Shown piece after piece: positions 38,664-47,753 of a DNA stretch of 64,000 bases. The notes beneath the pieces are model-generated. The model was given only the letters and a program-made list of their open reading frames with translations, made no database searches and had not been told where the DNA came from. The translations under genes were made by a program, and so were the position numbers. The number at the start of each line of letters is the position of its first letter. Within the stretch, counting starts at the first letter, position 1. Source of the stretch: Thalassolituus alkanivorans (GTDB taxonomy: Bacteria; Pseudomonadota; Gammaproteobacteria; Pseudomonadales; Oceanobacteraceae); contig NZ_JAJAEL010000037.1 of NCBI RefSeq assembly GCF_020447205.1, positions 174,731 through 238,730 on the forward strand. Reading direction: 5' to 3'.

Positions 38664-39872
38664 TCAGCGCAATTCGGCTGAGCTTTTACCCAATAAACGG
38701 CGGGCAATAATCAGTTGCTGAATTTGCTGTGTGCCTTCAAAAATATCGAGAATTTTTGAATCCCGCGCCCATTTCTCCAGTAATTCATCTTCGCTGTAAC
38801 CAAGAGAACCGAGCAGCTCGACACAGCCTAAGGTAATGGCGTTGGCACTGCGCCCGGCTTTGGCTTTTGACATCGACGCTTCTTTCGAATTGGGCATGCC
38901 GTTATCGGCCATCCACGCGGCTTTTAAAGTCAGCAGACGTGCGGCTTCCCAGTCGGCTTCGTAGCGGTACAGTTGCGCTTCGATCTGGCTGCTGTTTTTA
39001 ATGCTGGTGCGGTAGCCGGCGCTGATGCCGTACTCTTTCAGCAGCTCGCGGGTGCGGTCGAGGGCGGCTTTAGCCACGCCGACGGCCATAGCGGCAACCA
39101 CCGGGCGGGTGTTGTCGAAGGTTTGCATGACACCGGCAAAGCCCTGATCGACATTAATTTCCGGTGAACCCAGCAGGTTGGCCGCAGGCACACGGCAATC
39201 GGTAAAGGTAATGGCGGCGGTGTCGGAAGCTTTAATGCCGAGTTTCTTTTCCAGGCGCACCACTTCCATGCCCGGGGTGCCTTTTTCCACCACAAAGGAT
39301 TTAATTGCCGCGCGGCCGATATTACGGTCGAGGCTGGCCCAGACCACCACGGCTTCGGCACGCTCACCGGAGGTGACGTAAATCTTTTCGCCGTTCAGCA
39401 CATAATGATCGCCGTCTTTGATGGCGGTGGTGCGGATGGCAGCCGAATCAGAACCGCAGCCCGGTTCGGTAATCGCCATGGCGGACCATTTTTTGCCGAA
39501 ACGGGCCAGCTGTTCGTCATTGGCCACTGCGGCAATCGCGGCGTTACCCAATCCCTGGCGTGGCAGGGTTAATGACAGGCCAACATCACCCCAGCACAGT
39601 TCCTGCAGCCCCAGTACCGTGGTCATATTGGTGCTGTTAACGATGCCGTCGGCTTTTTTCTTATCCTGTTTGAGTTTTCCGGCACCAGCGCCTTCGCCCA
39701 GGGTGCCGTCGTTCATGCCATCCATAATAGCGGCCAGCATATCCAGCTCGACCGGATAAGCGTGTTCGGCGCGGTCATATTTACGCGAGATCGGGCGGAA
39801 GACATTTTCGGCAACCTGACGGGCCTGATTGACCAGCGGGCGGAATTTCTTCGGGATTTCGAGATTCATCAT
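38664..39872 (-). CDS. Acyl-CoA dehydrogenase, catalytic type
   Basis: An FAD enzyme for alpha-beta dehydrogenation of acyl-CoA. The 402 residues have the family signatures AMAITEPGCGSD (131-142), GEKIYVTSG, and the C-terminal RDSKILDIFEGTQQIQQLI with the catalytic base at E379. The ATG-ATG start lies behind AAGGAG. The second dehydrogenase is encoded 12 bp upstream on the same strand. That partner lacks the Glu, so this subunit may supply the active site of a heteromer. Confidence 0.92.
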   Translation of the reverse strand: MMNLEIPKKFRPLVNQARQVAENVFRPISRKYDRAEHAYPVELDMLAAIMDGMNDGTLGEGAGAGKLKQDKKKADGIVNSTNMTTVLGLQELCWGDVGLSLTLPRQGLGNAAIAAVANDEQLARFGKKWSAMAITEPGCGSDSAAIRTTAIKDGDHYVLNGEKIYVTSGERAEAVVVWASLDRNIGRAAIKSFVVEKGTPGMEVVRLEKKLGIKASDTAAITFTDCRVPAANLLGSPEINVDQGFAGVMQTFDNTRPVVAAMAVGVAKAALDRTRELLKEYGISAGYRTSIKNSSQIEAQLYRYEADWEAARLLTLKAAWMADNGMPNSKEASMSKAKAGRSANAITLGCVELLGSLGYSEDELLEKWARDSKILDIFEGTQQIQQLIIARRLLGKSSAELR

Positions 39873-39884
39873 GTGCTGTTCTCC

Positions 39885-41195
39885 TTACAGGTGCAGACCG
39901 CTGTTAACACAACCCAGAATGCGCAGGTCGCGGTACCAGCGCTCAGCCGGATGTTCTTTGGTAAAGCCGTGGCCGCCGAGCAGTTGCACGGCATTGGTGC
40001 CGATTTCCATGGCCTTGTCGGCACACAGAACGTGGGCCAGATAGGCTTCGCGGTGGAATGGCTGACCCTGTTCGGCCAGTGCGGCCGCACGCCAGGTAAG
40101 CAGGCGCATGGATTCCAGTTCGATGGCGATATTGGCGATCATAAAGGCCACTGACTGACGGTGACTGATGGGCTCGCCGAAGGCTTCACGCTCGTTGCAG
40201 TAAGGAATCAGGTAATCCAGTGCCGCCTGACAGGTGCCAATGGCCAGGGCGCACCAGTGCAACTGGCCAAGATCGACAAAGGCGCGGTAATCGAAATCAC
40301 TGTCTTCACCACCCAGCAGGGCATCGACATTTACCTGCACTTTATCCAGTGTCAGGGTGCCGGTGGCGGCGGCGCGCAGACCCATCGCCGGGCTGCGGGT
40401 AAAGTTCAGGCCATGGCTGTCGCCGGGCACAATAAAGAGTTGTGGTTTGCCATTCAGCAGTGCGGCAACCAGATACAGATCGGCGTTACCGGCAAAAGGC
40501 ACCAGAGTTTTCACGCCATTCAGCACATAGCCCTGCTTATTGCTTTTTGCGCTGCAGGTCAGCTTATCGGGGGCGAACAGTGGATGCGGTTCCTGCAGGG
40601 CAATGGCGGCGGTTACCGGTTGCTCGGCCAGCCACAGTGGCAACCAGCGTTGCTGTTGTTGCTGTGTGCCCCAGCGAACCAGTGCGTTGGCCACACCTAC
40701 GGGGGCGAGGGCAGCATAGGCCAGGGTGAAATCTCCCCAGGCCAGTTCTTCGGCAATGATGGCGCTGGTGGTCGGGCTGTAGCTTTGTGCCGCACCACCC
40801 AGGGATTCGGGCACCGAGAACAGATTCAGACCCAGGGCCATGGCGTCCTGCAGATAACTGTCGGGCAGTTGCAGGTTTTCGTCGGCGTCGTGGGCCAGAC
40901 CACGCACAACCTCTTCCGCGTAGGAGCGCACGCTGTCGCGGATCATCTGTTGCTCTTCACTTAAGCTCAGATCAAACAGTGCCTGGGGCTTGCGTTCCGG
41001 CAGACGTTCGCCACGGGTGCTGTCCTGCTTTTGTGCACGCTTCTGCATCATCTCGCCGGCAAACTTAAAACCGGCACGGGTGGAAAGGTAAGCGATGCGC
41101 TCGGCGGGTTTACGCAGCCCGTATTTTTCTGCCCAACGGCTGCCGGCAAAGCGACTGGCCAGGCCAAGGCCCAGTCCCTGAATATCTTTAGCCAT
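39885..41195 (-). CDS. Acyl-CoA dehydrogenase homologue lacking the catalytic Glu
   Basis: 436 residues with an N-terminal extension (about 1-65, possibly for membrane or partner contact), then an acyl-CoA dehydrogenase fold: LSLSEEQQMIRDSVRSYAEE, AIALQEPHP in place of the usual TEPGSGSD, and QLLGGHGFTKEHPAERWYRD. Aligned through RD-x3-L with the downstream paralogue, the catalytic Glu becomes N431 and the protein ends five residues later. Known alpha2-beta2 acyl-CoA dehydrogenases of steroid breakdown in mycobacteria have one such inactive partner. A Glu at another position, as in isovaleryl-CoA dehydrogenase, cannot be excluded. Confidence 0.85.
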   Translation of the reverse strand: MAKDIQGLGLGLASRFAGSRWAEKYGLRKPAERIAYLSTRAGFKFAGEMMQKRAQKQDSTRGERLPERKPQALFDLSLSEEQQMIRDSVRSYAEEVVRGLAHDADENLQLPDSYLQDAMALGLNLFSVPESLGGAAQSYSPTTSAIIAEELAWGDFTLAYAALAPVGVANALVRWGTQQQQQRWLPLWLAEQPVTAAIALQEPHPLFAPDKLTCSAKSNKQGYVLNGVKTLVPFAGNADLYLVAALLNGKPQLFIVPGDSHGLNFTRSPAMGLRAAATGTLTLDKVQVNVDALLGGEDSDFDYRAFVDLGQLHWCALAIGTCQAALDYLIPYCNEREAFGEPISHRQSVAFMIANIAIELESMRLLTWRAAALAEQGQPFHREAYLAHVLCADKAMEIGTNAVQLLGGHGFTKEHPAERWYRDLRILGCVNSGLHL

Positions 41196-41449
41196 ACAAT
41201 CTGCCCTCAGTGTGGATCGTTGTAATTATTGTTTGGGCCGGACGCTGCGGTGGCGGTATCGCGACGGGGTGTTGCGATGGGGTTTTGCGGGGGAGATGCA
41301 GCGCGACCGGCCCTCTGCCTGGCAGAATAAAACACAGGCAGCGTTGGCAGGTTCGCAGTTTGGCGCCGGTGGCGCATTGGCAGAGGTGTCAGTTGCTGCC
41401 GGGCAAAGTGGTCATATTGCGGCAGTTCAGCCGGTGGGAGGCGGTTGTG

Positions 41450-42145
41450 TCAGCCGTTTGCCGCGCGTAAGCAGTGGCCGATGCTCTGCTCACAGGCATC
41501 CAGCACCACACGGCCAATCAACTCGCCGGCGGTTGTATGTTTACCGCAAAAGGCAAGGGGACCTTCTGCGCCGGAGTGCGGCGGGCAGATGACGGCGTGA
41601 CTGTCGGTGCCGGTACCGCTGGCGGGCAGGCTGGATAACGGGCTGAGTAAACCGGCATCGCGGATGGCGGTCACCTTGGCTTCGGTCAGCTGGATCAGGG
41701 CTTCAGCCATGGCCGCCGGGGTCAGGGCAAAATGCAGCAGCAGCCAGATGTTAATGGTTCCGGCACCGTTAAAAGCATCGGCCGGATCGCCGCTGCGGCG
41801 CAAATTGGAAAGTCCGGCGGTTACCCAGCATTCGGCGCGCAGTTGTTTCAGGCTCAGGCTGCTGTAGCCCAGTGATTGCATGGAGGCGGCGGTCATCATG
41901 CCGCAGCAGGGTGCAGGCAGCATAAGCTGTTCAGCCTGTTGCTGCAGGCTTTGTTCTGCCGGCGGCCAGGGGGGCGGCGCATGCTGATCGACACGCAGGT
42001 TCAGCAGGCTGTGGGTGCTGGTAAAGCCGCCGTTGAGTACCGCAGAACTCAGCACCGTCCAGGGCTCAGGTAGCGTCAGAGCGATATGAGTGGTGCTGTG
42101 TGCAAAGCGGATTCCGCCCTGATTATCCTGTTTAAGCAGGGACAT
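41450..42145 (-). CDS. cbiZ: Adenosylcobinamide amidohydrolase
   Basis: Hydrolyses the amide side chain of adenosylcobinamide to adenosylcobyric acid, allowing salvage of incomplete or pseudo-cobamides. The 231 residues contain family motifs: [44 protein letters not shown] and [20 protein letters not shown]. No other cobamide gene is in the window, so it stands alone. It is divergent from yaaA. Confidence 0.85.
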   Translation of the reverse strand: MSLLKQDNQGGIRFAHSTTHIALTLPEPWTVLSSAVLNGGFTSTHSLLNLRVDQHAPPPWPPAEQSLQQQAEQLMLPAPCCGMMTAASMQSLGYSSLSLKQLRAECWVTAGLSNLRRSGDPADAFNGAGTINIWLLLHFALTPAAMAEALIQLTEAKVTAIRDAGLLSPLSSLPASGTGTDSHAVICPPHSGAEGPLAFCGKHTTAGELIGRVVLDACEQSIGHCLRAANG

Positions 42146-42217
42146 AGGCGGACTCTATTTGGGTCATGGGATGGGACTCGTTATGATAGGCACAATTTTC
42201 ATTTACAGGATGCCCGC

Positions 42218-43006
42218 ATGCTGACGTTACTGTCACCGGCGAAAACGCTGGATTTTGACACGCCGCCGACCACGGCAAAAGCAACCCAGGCCGATTTTCT
42301 GCAACATTCTGCCGAATTGGTGGATGTGCTTAAACAGTATTCTCCGGATGATGTCAGCGCGCTGATGAAACTCAGCCCGGCGCTGTCGGAACTGAACGTG
42401 CAACGCTACCACGACTGGCGTCTGCCGTTTAATGCCGACAATGCCAAGGCGGCTATTCTGGCCTTTAAAGGTGACGTCTATACCGGCCTGCAGGCCGACA
42501 CACTGGATGAGCAGCAGCTGGATTTTGCCCAGAATCATGTACGTATTTTAAGTGGTCTGTATGGTTTACTGCGACCGCTGGATTTAATTCAGCCTTACCG
42601 GCTGGAGATGGGCACCAAACTGAATAATGCCCGTGGTAAAGACCTGTACAGCTTCTGGGGTAACACCATTACTGAGGCACTTAACCGTGAGCTGGAACAA
42701 CAGGGTAAAGATGTGGTCGTTAATCTGGCATCGAATGAATATTTTAAATCGGTGCAGCCGAAAAAACTGAACGCCCGCCTGATTACACCGGTCTTTAAAG
42801 ACGAAAAAAACGGCCAGTATAAAATCATCAGTTTTTACGCGAAAAAAGCCCGCGGTCTGATGACGGCTTATATTATCCGCAGGCAGCTGCAAAAGGCTGA
42901 AGCCCTGCAGGATTTTGATGTGGCAGGTTATCGCTTCAGCGCCGAAGATTCGCGCGGCGATACCTGGGTATTTAAACGAGCAGAGAAGGATATTCCGAAT
43001 GCGTAA
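42218..43006 (+). CDS. yaaA: Peroxide stress protein YaaA
   Basis: In E. coli this protein lowers free iron and limits oxidative DNA damage during peroxide stress. The 262 residues begin [17 protein letters not shown] and contain [20 protein letters not shown], both conserved. The ATG at 42218 follows ACAGGA. A longer frame from 42086 is not supported. A possible promoter is TTGGGT-17-TATGAT (42159-42187). It overlaps the following lipoprotein gene by 8 bp. Confidence 0.93.
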   Translation: MLTLLSPAKTLDFDTPPTTAKATQADFLQHSAELVDVLKQYSPDDVSALMKLSPALSELNVQRYHDWRLPFNADNAKAAILAFKGDVYTGLQADTLDEQQLDFAQNHVRILSGLYGLLRPLDLIQPYRLEMGTKLNNARGKDLYSFWGNTITEALNRELEQQGKDVVVNLASNEYFKSVQPKKLNARLITPVFKDEKNGQYKIISFYAKKARGLMTAYIIRRQLQKAEALQDFDVAGYRFSAEDSRGDTWVFKRAEKDIPNA

Positions 43007-43595
43007 GTTAGTAATCGCCAGCCTGTTAACTGGCACTATGGCGGCGGGTCTGAGTGGTTGTGTACTGGCACCACAAACCATTGCCCTGAATGAAAGCGTC
43101 AGTGTACCCGGCGGCATGCCGGCTATTCAGCGTGATGCCCTGGTGCGGGTAGTGGATGAGCGCGGACAAGGCGCCGATGTGCTGGGACACCGCGGTGGCC
43201 GGGCACCGGAAAATTCTCCGCTGCTGTCAGAAAAACCATTAAGCGATGTGTTAACGGCACGCATGCAGGAGTCGCTGAAATCTTTGGGTTTTGGCTCTGC
43301 CAGCCCGGTTGATCCGGTGCGTGTACAGCTGACGGTTGAAGAGTTTTCTTATCAGTGTAATGAAGGCGCGATCGTAAACGAATGCGGCATGAAAATGCGC
43401 TTTATGATTACCGTTATGGATAACGGAAAAACCTTCACCAAGCCATACAGCGCCAACGAAACCCGCTCTCTGGCGGCGTCACCAGCGGTGGAATATAACC
43501 AGAAATGGGTGAACGAGGTTCTGGATAAACTGTGGCAGCACATGTTTAACGATAAAGAACTGCAGCAGGCACTGAATGTGACGGTGCAGGGCTGA
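42999..43595 (+). CDS. YajG-family lipoprotein
   Basis: A 198-residue predicted lipoprotein with signal [20 protein letters not shown] and lipobox Cys21. The residue after Cys is Val, favouring the outer membrane. The body ([13 protein letters not shown], then [15 protein letters not shown] and later [12 protein letters not shown]) resembles YajG. The function is unknown. The ATG lies inside the end of yaaA, so the two are translationally coupled. Confidence 0.8.
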   Translation: MRKLVIASLLTGTMAAGLSGCVLAPQTIALNESVSVPGGMPAIQRDALVRVVDERGQGADVLGHRGGRAPENSPLLSEKPLSDVLTARMQESLKSLGFGSASPVDPVRVQLTVEEFSYQCNEGAIVNECGMKMRFMITVMDNGKTFTKPYSANETRSLAASPAVEYNQKWVNEVLDKLWQHMFNDKELQQALNVTVQG

Positions 43596-43619
43596 TTTTT
43601 TACAGCATGACTGATGCAT

Positions 43620-43651
43620 AAAAAAAGCCCGGAATATTCCGGGCTTTTTTT
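43620..43651. terminator. Bidirectional terminator between yajG-like gene and prc
   Basis: AAAAAAAGCCCGGAATATTCCGGGCTTTTTTT can be described as stem GCCCGGAA/TTCCGGGC with A- and T-flanks (total 32 bp), ending both convergent genes. Confidence 0.92.
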
Positions 43652-43675
43652 ATGGCTGAAAATAACGTCAGACGG

Positions 43676-45793
43676 TTATTTCGCTTCGCGCTGGGCGGTC
43701 AGGCTGGCTGTCTGGATATTCATATAATCCACCAGAATATGTCCGGCTTCGATCAGCAGGGCATCGTCTTCTTCCGGTTTTTTATCGTCTTTTTTCTCCG
43801 CGTCAGCAGCATTATCGCTTTCTTCATCGTCGATGCTGGTTAACTGCGGCATGCCTTTGGCTTTGCGGCGTTCGTTTTCCAGCTTCAGGCGTTTGTCATC
43901 GTTGGCTTTGCGTTCCTGCTCGCGCACTTTTTCGTTCAGTGATACCTGAGTCTGCTGACGCAGTTCGGTAATCAGTGCTTTTTGCTCGCGCAGAAAACGG
44001 AAATCCGGATTGTGTTCGATGCGGGTCTGGTGCAGCTGGCGTAACGCCGGCAGGGTCGCCGCGATGCCTTTATTGCTGTTGTACTCTGCCGGACGGATGG
44101 TGTCCCACGGCAGGGCTTCTTCCAGCGCGCTTTCGCCGATTTTTTCTTTATCGAACAGCGACGGGAACAGAATATCCGGGATAACGCCCTGGTGCTGGGT
44201 ACTGTCACCGGATACCCGGTAGAACTTGGCCTGGGTAATTTTCAGCTGGCCGGAGCGCAGCGGACGCAGGCTCTGAACCGTCCCTTTACCGAAGGTCTGG
44301 CCACCGACAATTAAACCGCGGCCATAATCCTGAATAGCACCGGCAAAAATTTCTGAGGCCGACGCACTGAGGCGGTTAACCAGAACGGTTATTGGCCCGT
44401 CGTACAGCACGGAAGGGTCCTGGTCGGGTAACACTTCAACCCGGCCGTGGGTGCTGCGTACCTGTACTACCGGGCCCTGCGGAATAAACAGGCCGGTCAG
44501 GGTAATGGCTTCTTCCAGCGAACCGCCGCCGTTATTGCGCAGGTCAATGATCAGGCCATCGATGCCTTCTTCTTTCAGTTCGTTAATCAGCACGGTGACG
44601 TCACGGGTCGTGCTCTTATAGTCCGGCTTGTTTTCCATACGACCCTGAAAGTCGATATAGAAGGTCGGAATATCGATCACACCGATTTTATGGGTTACGT
44701 CGCCATCTTTAACCTCGATAACGTCTTTCTGGGCGGATTGCTCTTCCAGTTTGACCTCATCACGCACGATGGAAATGATTTTGCTGTCGGTGCCGGATGA
44801 GTTCGCCGGCAGAATTTCCAGCCGCACGGTGGTGCTTTTCGGACCACGGATCAGCTCGACCACTTCATCCAGACGCCAGCCGATCACATCAACGATATCG
44901 CCTTCGGCCTGACCAACGCCGATGATTTTATCGGCAGGCTGCAGGTTGCCGGCTTTGGCGGCCGGGCCGGCCGGCACCAGACGTACCACCTTGGTGTGCT
45001 CGTCTTCAGTTTGCAGCACGGCGCCAATGCCTTGTAAGGACAGGCTCATATTGATATTGAAGTTCTCGGTGTTGCGCGGCGAGAAGTACTGGGTGTGCGG
45101 ATCGAAGGCGCGGGTAACGGCATTCATAAAGGTCTGATAGGCGTCTTCAGATTGTGACTGATGGACACGGTTCAGCTGGTTCTGGTAGCGCTTGCTCAAC
45201 AACTCAATAATGGCGTCTTTTTCTTTGCCGGCCATTTTCAGATTGAGGATGGAGTTTTTCAGACGCTTGCGCCACAGGTCGTCGAGTTCGGCGCTGGTGG
45301 TCGCCCATGGCGCTTTTTCGCGGTCGAGATCGAGCCGCTCGTCAGTATCGAAGTGGTAGTCGGCGGCTTTGCTGTGCAGTTCGTTGAGCAGAAACGACAG
45401 ACGCTCAGATACGCGCTGCTGAAAGCGGTTAAAGATGATGAAGGCCGGGCGCATATCACCGCGGTTCAGGGCTTCGTCCAGACTGTAACGGTATTGCTCA
45501 AATTCTTTGACGTCGGCAGCCAGCAGATAGCTGCGGGTGCTGTCGATATCGTCGAGCAGGATATCGAGCACCCGTGATGACAGTTTGTCATCCAGACGCT
45601 GATGCTCGTAATGGCCGCGCAGCAGGTTGTTCATGATCTGCTGGGTGATCATGGCGTGATCACGGGTTGGCTCAAGGGGTTTGAAGGCGGTGCCGGGGGC
45701 AATTTCCGGGATGGTGGCCTGGCTCAGCTGGGCCGTGAGCAGCGCTGTAAGGGTCAGCGCAATTTTCAATGTGCGGAAGCAAATGGAAAGCAT
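43676..45793 (-). CDS. prc: Tail-specific periplasmic protease Prc
   Basis: An S41 protease cleaving non-polar C-termini and trimming envelope proteins such as peptidoglycan hydrolases. It has 705 residues. A signal peptide (about 1-27), an N-terminal helical domain, a PDZ domain (about 245-330), and the catalytic domain with the dyad S478 (SASASEIFAG) and K503 (TFGKGTVQS), 25 residues apart as in E. coli. The C-terminal part (about 590-680) is charged and coiled. A probable promoter lies at 45848-45876. A PrcB-like lipoprotein gene occurs at 51637. Confidence 0.95.
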   Translation of the reverse strand: MLSICFRTLKIALTLTALLTAQLSQATIPEIAPGTAFKPLEPTRDHAMITQQIMNNLLRGHYEHQRLDDKLSSRVLDILLDDIDSTRSYLLAADVKEFEQYRYSLDEALNRGDMRPAFIIFNRFQQRVSERLSFLLNELHSKAADYHFDTDERLDLDREKAPWATTSAELDDLWRKRLKNSILNLKMAGKEKDAIIELLSKRYQNQLNRVHQSQSEDAYQTFMNAVTRAFDPHTQYFSPRNTENFNINMSLSLQGIGAVLQTEDEHTKVVRLVPAGPAAKAGNLQPADKIIGVGQAEGDIVDVIGWRLDEVVELIRGPKSTTVRLEILPANSSGTDSKIISIVRDEVKLEEQSAQKDVIEVKDGDVTHKIGVIDIPTFYIDFQGRMENKPDYKSTTRDVTVLINELKEEGIDGLIIDLRNNGGGSLEEAITLTGLFIPQGPVVQVRSTHGRVEVLPDQDPSVLYDGPITVLVNRLSASASEIFAGAIQDYGRGLIVGGQTFGKGTVQSLRPLRSGQLKITQAKFYRVSGDSTQHQGVIPDILFPSLFDKEKIGESALEEALPWDTIRPAEYNSNKGIAATLPALRQLHQTRIEHNPDFRFLREQKALITELRQQTQVSLNEKVREQERKANDDKRLKLENERRKAKGMPQLTSIDDEESDNAADAEKKDDKKPEEDDALLIEAGHILVDYMNIQTASLTAQREAK

Positions 45794-46112
45794 AGTCGTT
45801 GCCAGATTTCCTTGTTGTTATCTGTTTGTACTGTGCGCCGGGCGCCGTTATCATGCCGGCGCTTTGTCAGGGTAAAGCCTGTACGCACGTACCGTTACGG
45901 TGTCTGGCCTTTGTTTTTGCCTGTTTCTCAGGCGGGCCGAACATTCGTTTGGGTGCCATTGGTGTAAAGCACAGAGAGCTGGCGTAAGACGCATGGCTCA
46001 TCTGAACACCCCGGCTGCTGCGGTATAGTAGACCGCATTGGAATCGCAGTTGCCAGAATAATTCCCCGGATTTTGCTGCATTGGCAGCAAAACAGACGAT
46101 CAGGAGGCTGTT
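45794..46112. other. Divergent control region between prc and thioesterase
   Basis: The prc side has TTTACC-17-TGATAA on the minus strand (45848-45876). The thioesterase side has a TATAGT -10 (46024-46029) with a weak -35. A ribosome site AGGAGG (46102-46107) precedes the TTG start at 46113. No coding frame here looks real. Confidence 0.45.
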
Positions 46113-46556
46113 TTGGCCAGAGTACAACTCGAATTACCCGATGAATTTACCTTCAGTACAACGCTGGATGTGCGGGTAACGGAAATTAATTACGGCAATC
46201 ATGTGGGTAACGACCGCATGGTGTCTTTGTTACACGAAGCCCGGCTGCGCTTTTTACGCGAACATGGTTTTGGTGAATTTAATATTGGTGGCCTGGGGTT
46301 AATGGTGTCGGATCTGGTGGTGTGCTTTACCGCAGAATCCTTTGTCGGCGATATTCTGACCTTCCATGTCGGCGTGACCGACTTCAATAAATACGGTTGC
46401 GACTTTATTTACCGGGTCGAAAATCAGGCTCAGGACAAACAGGTGGTGAAAGCCAAAACCGGTATCGTCTTTTTTGATTATGACGAGCGTAAGATCGCTC
46501 AGGTACCGCGGGTTTTTTACGAGCGCTGCGCACCCCAGCTGCTGCCTCAGGAATAA
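46113..46556 (+). CDS. Hotdog-fold acyl-CoA thioesterase (YbgC/FadM-like)
   Basis: 147 residues of the 4-hydroxybenzoyl-CoA thioesterase superfamily. The opening strand and helix TTLDVRVTEINYGNHVGNDR is followed by MVSLLHEARLRFLREHGF, with Asn/Asp residues near the usual catalytic position. The TTG start is supported by AGGAGG 5 bp upstream. It probably hydrolyses fatty or aromatic acyl-CoA, but the substrate is not evident. It is monocistronic, ending at a strong terminator. Confidence 0.82.
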   Translation: MARVQLELPDEFTFSTTLDVRVTEINYGNHVGNDRMVSLLHEARLRFLREHGFGEFNIGGLGLMVSDLVVCFTAESFVGDILTFHVGVTDFNKYGCDFIYRVENQAQDKQVVKAKTGIVFFDYDERKIAQVPRVFYERCAPQLLPQE

Positions 46557-46576
46557 TCTGGCGGCATTCACTGCAT

Positions 46577-46610
46577 AAAAAAACGGGCCTCTGATAAGGC
46601 CCGTTTTTTT
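46577..46610. terminator. Bidirectional terminator
   Basis: AAAAAAACGGGCCT-CTGATA-AGGCCCGTTTTTTT separates the thioesterase and LysR genes, which converge here. Confidence 0.92.
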
Positions 46611-46628
46611 ATGTGCTTACAGCAGTGC

Positions 46629-47537
46629 TCAGTTGCTCTGACTCGGATCGTCAAAATAGGCGGTAATAAAATCGAGGAAAGCACGGCTTTTGTTTGCCAG
46701 ATAACGGTTCTGTGGAAAGACCACTTTGATGCTGCGTACCGGAATATCCACTTCCGGAAACAGGCGCACCAGTTCACCGACCTCCAGGTGCCGCTCGGCA
46801 ATATAGGTTGGCAGGGCGGTGATACCCATACCCGCCAGGCAGGCCTCGTATACCAGATCGATATCATTCACAGCCAGCTTGCGTTCAACACTGGACAGAC
46901 TGAAACCATGATCTTTCTCGAACTGACGCAGCCAGTTGATGCGGGCGTATTCGGCGTTGGCGACAATCAGAATGCGATGGTTGTTGAGGTCTTCCAGTTT
47001 TTCCGGTGTGCCCCAGCGCTCCAGATACTCTTTTGATGCGCAGATCACGATATTTTGCTCGGCCACTGGTTTGGCAATCAGGCGGGAATCTTCCAGTGAA
47101 CCCAGGCGCAGGGCGAAGTCATAGCCTTCTTTCACAATGTCGAGCGGGCGGTCGGAAATATGCAGATCGAAGCTGATGTCCGGATACTTCTGGGAGAAAT
47201 CAGTGAACATGCGCGCCAGTTCACGGCGGCCGAAGTTCGACATCGCGGTGATACGCAGACGGCCGCGTGGCGTGACGTCAAAGTCGGTGACCAGCTTTTC
47301 GGCTTCCGTGATCGACTCAAGAATATTCTCGCAGTGCTGGTAGAACATCTGCCCCGCTTCGGTCGGGCTGACGGAGCGGGTGGTGCGGTTCAGCAGACGT
47401 ACGCCAAGGCGCTCTTCCAGACCGCTGATCTGCTTACTGACGGCAGATGGGGTCACTCCCAGTGAATCGGCCGCCGAGGTAAAGTTGCGCGAGCGCACAA
47501 CAGAGACAAAGGTTTGCAATGAGTCGATACGGGACAT
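46629..47537 (-). CDS. LysR-family transcriptional regulator
   Basis: 302 residues: N-terminal winged HTH (LQTFVSVVRSRNFTSAADSL, then GVTPSAVSKQISGLEERLG) and a LysR substrate-binding domain of the CrgA/DsdC-like class (FDLHISDRPLDIVKEGYDFA). A T-N11-A type palindrome lies at 47622-47637, 85 bp upstream of its start. The same-strand transporter ends 216 bp upstream and need not be co-regulated. The effector is unknown. Confidence 0.9.
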   Translation of the reverse strand: MSRIDSLQTFVSVVRSRNFTSAADSLGVTPSAVSKQISGLEERLGVRLLNRTTRSVSPTEAGQMFYQHCENILESITEAEKLVTDFDVTPRGRLRITAMSNFGRRELARMFTDFSQKYPDISFDLHISDRPLDIVKEGYDFALRLGSLEDSRLIAKPVAEQNIVICASKEYLERWGTPEKLEDLNNHRILIVANAEYARINWLRQFEKDHGFSLSSVERKLAVNDIDLVYEACLAGMGITALPTYIAERHLEVGELVRLFPEVDIPVRSIKVVFPQNRYLANKSRAFLDFITAYFDDPSQSN

Positions 47538-47621
47538 AATTAATGATTCATTCTGAGTAATCCATTAGAACAGCCAGTATATTTAATTCTGAGGAAATAA
47601 TAAGCCTGTTTTGATCATAAA

Positions 47622-47637
47622 TTAGACTTATATCTAA
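47622..47637. promoter_or_regulatory. LysR-type binding site candidate
   Basis: TTAGA and TCTAA (5-bp arms, 6-bp centre) form a T-N11-A class palindrome 85 bp upstream of the LysR gene start, where an autoregulatory site would be expected. Confidence 0.4.
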
Positions 47638-47753
47638 GAGAATGACGCCTTATACCTGTGCCGGGAATTCTCCGCTTACCGTCACAACGCTGCAGAAATC
47701 AGGTTTCAGTGCTGCTTTGGCGCATAGTCAGGCGATACCGGTCCTGAACTTCG

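Noticed and set aside
41196-41449. Gene between the dehydrogenases and cbiZ
   Set aside because: Several overlapping short frames, none with a ribosome site or domain; treated as an intergenic gap.
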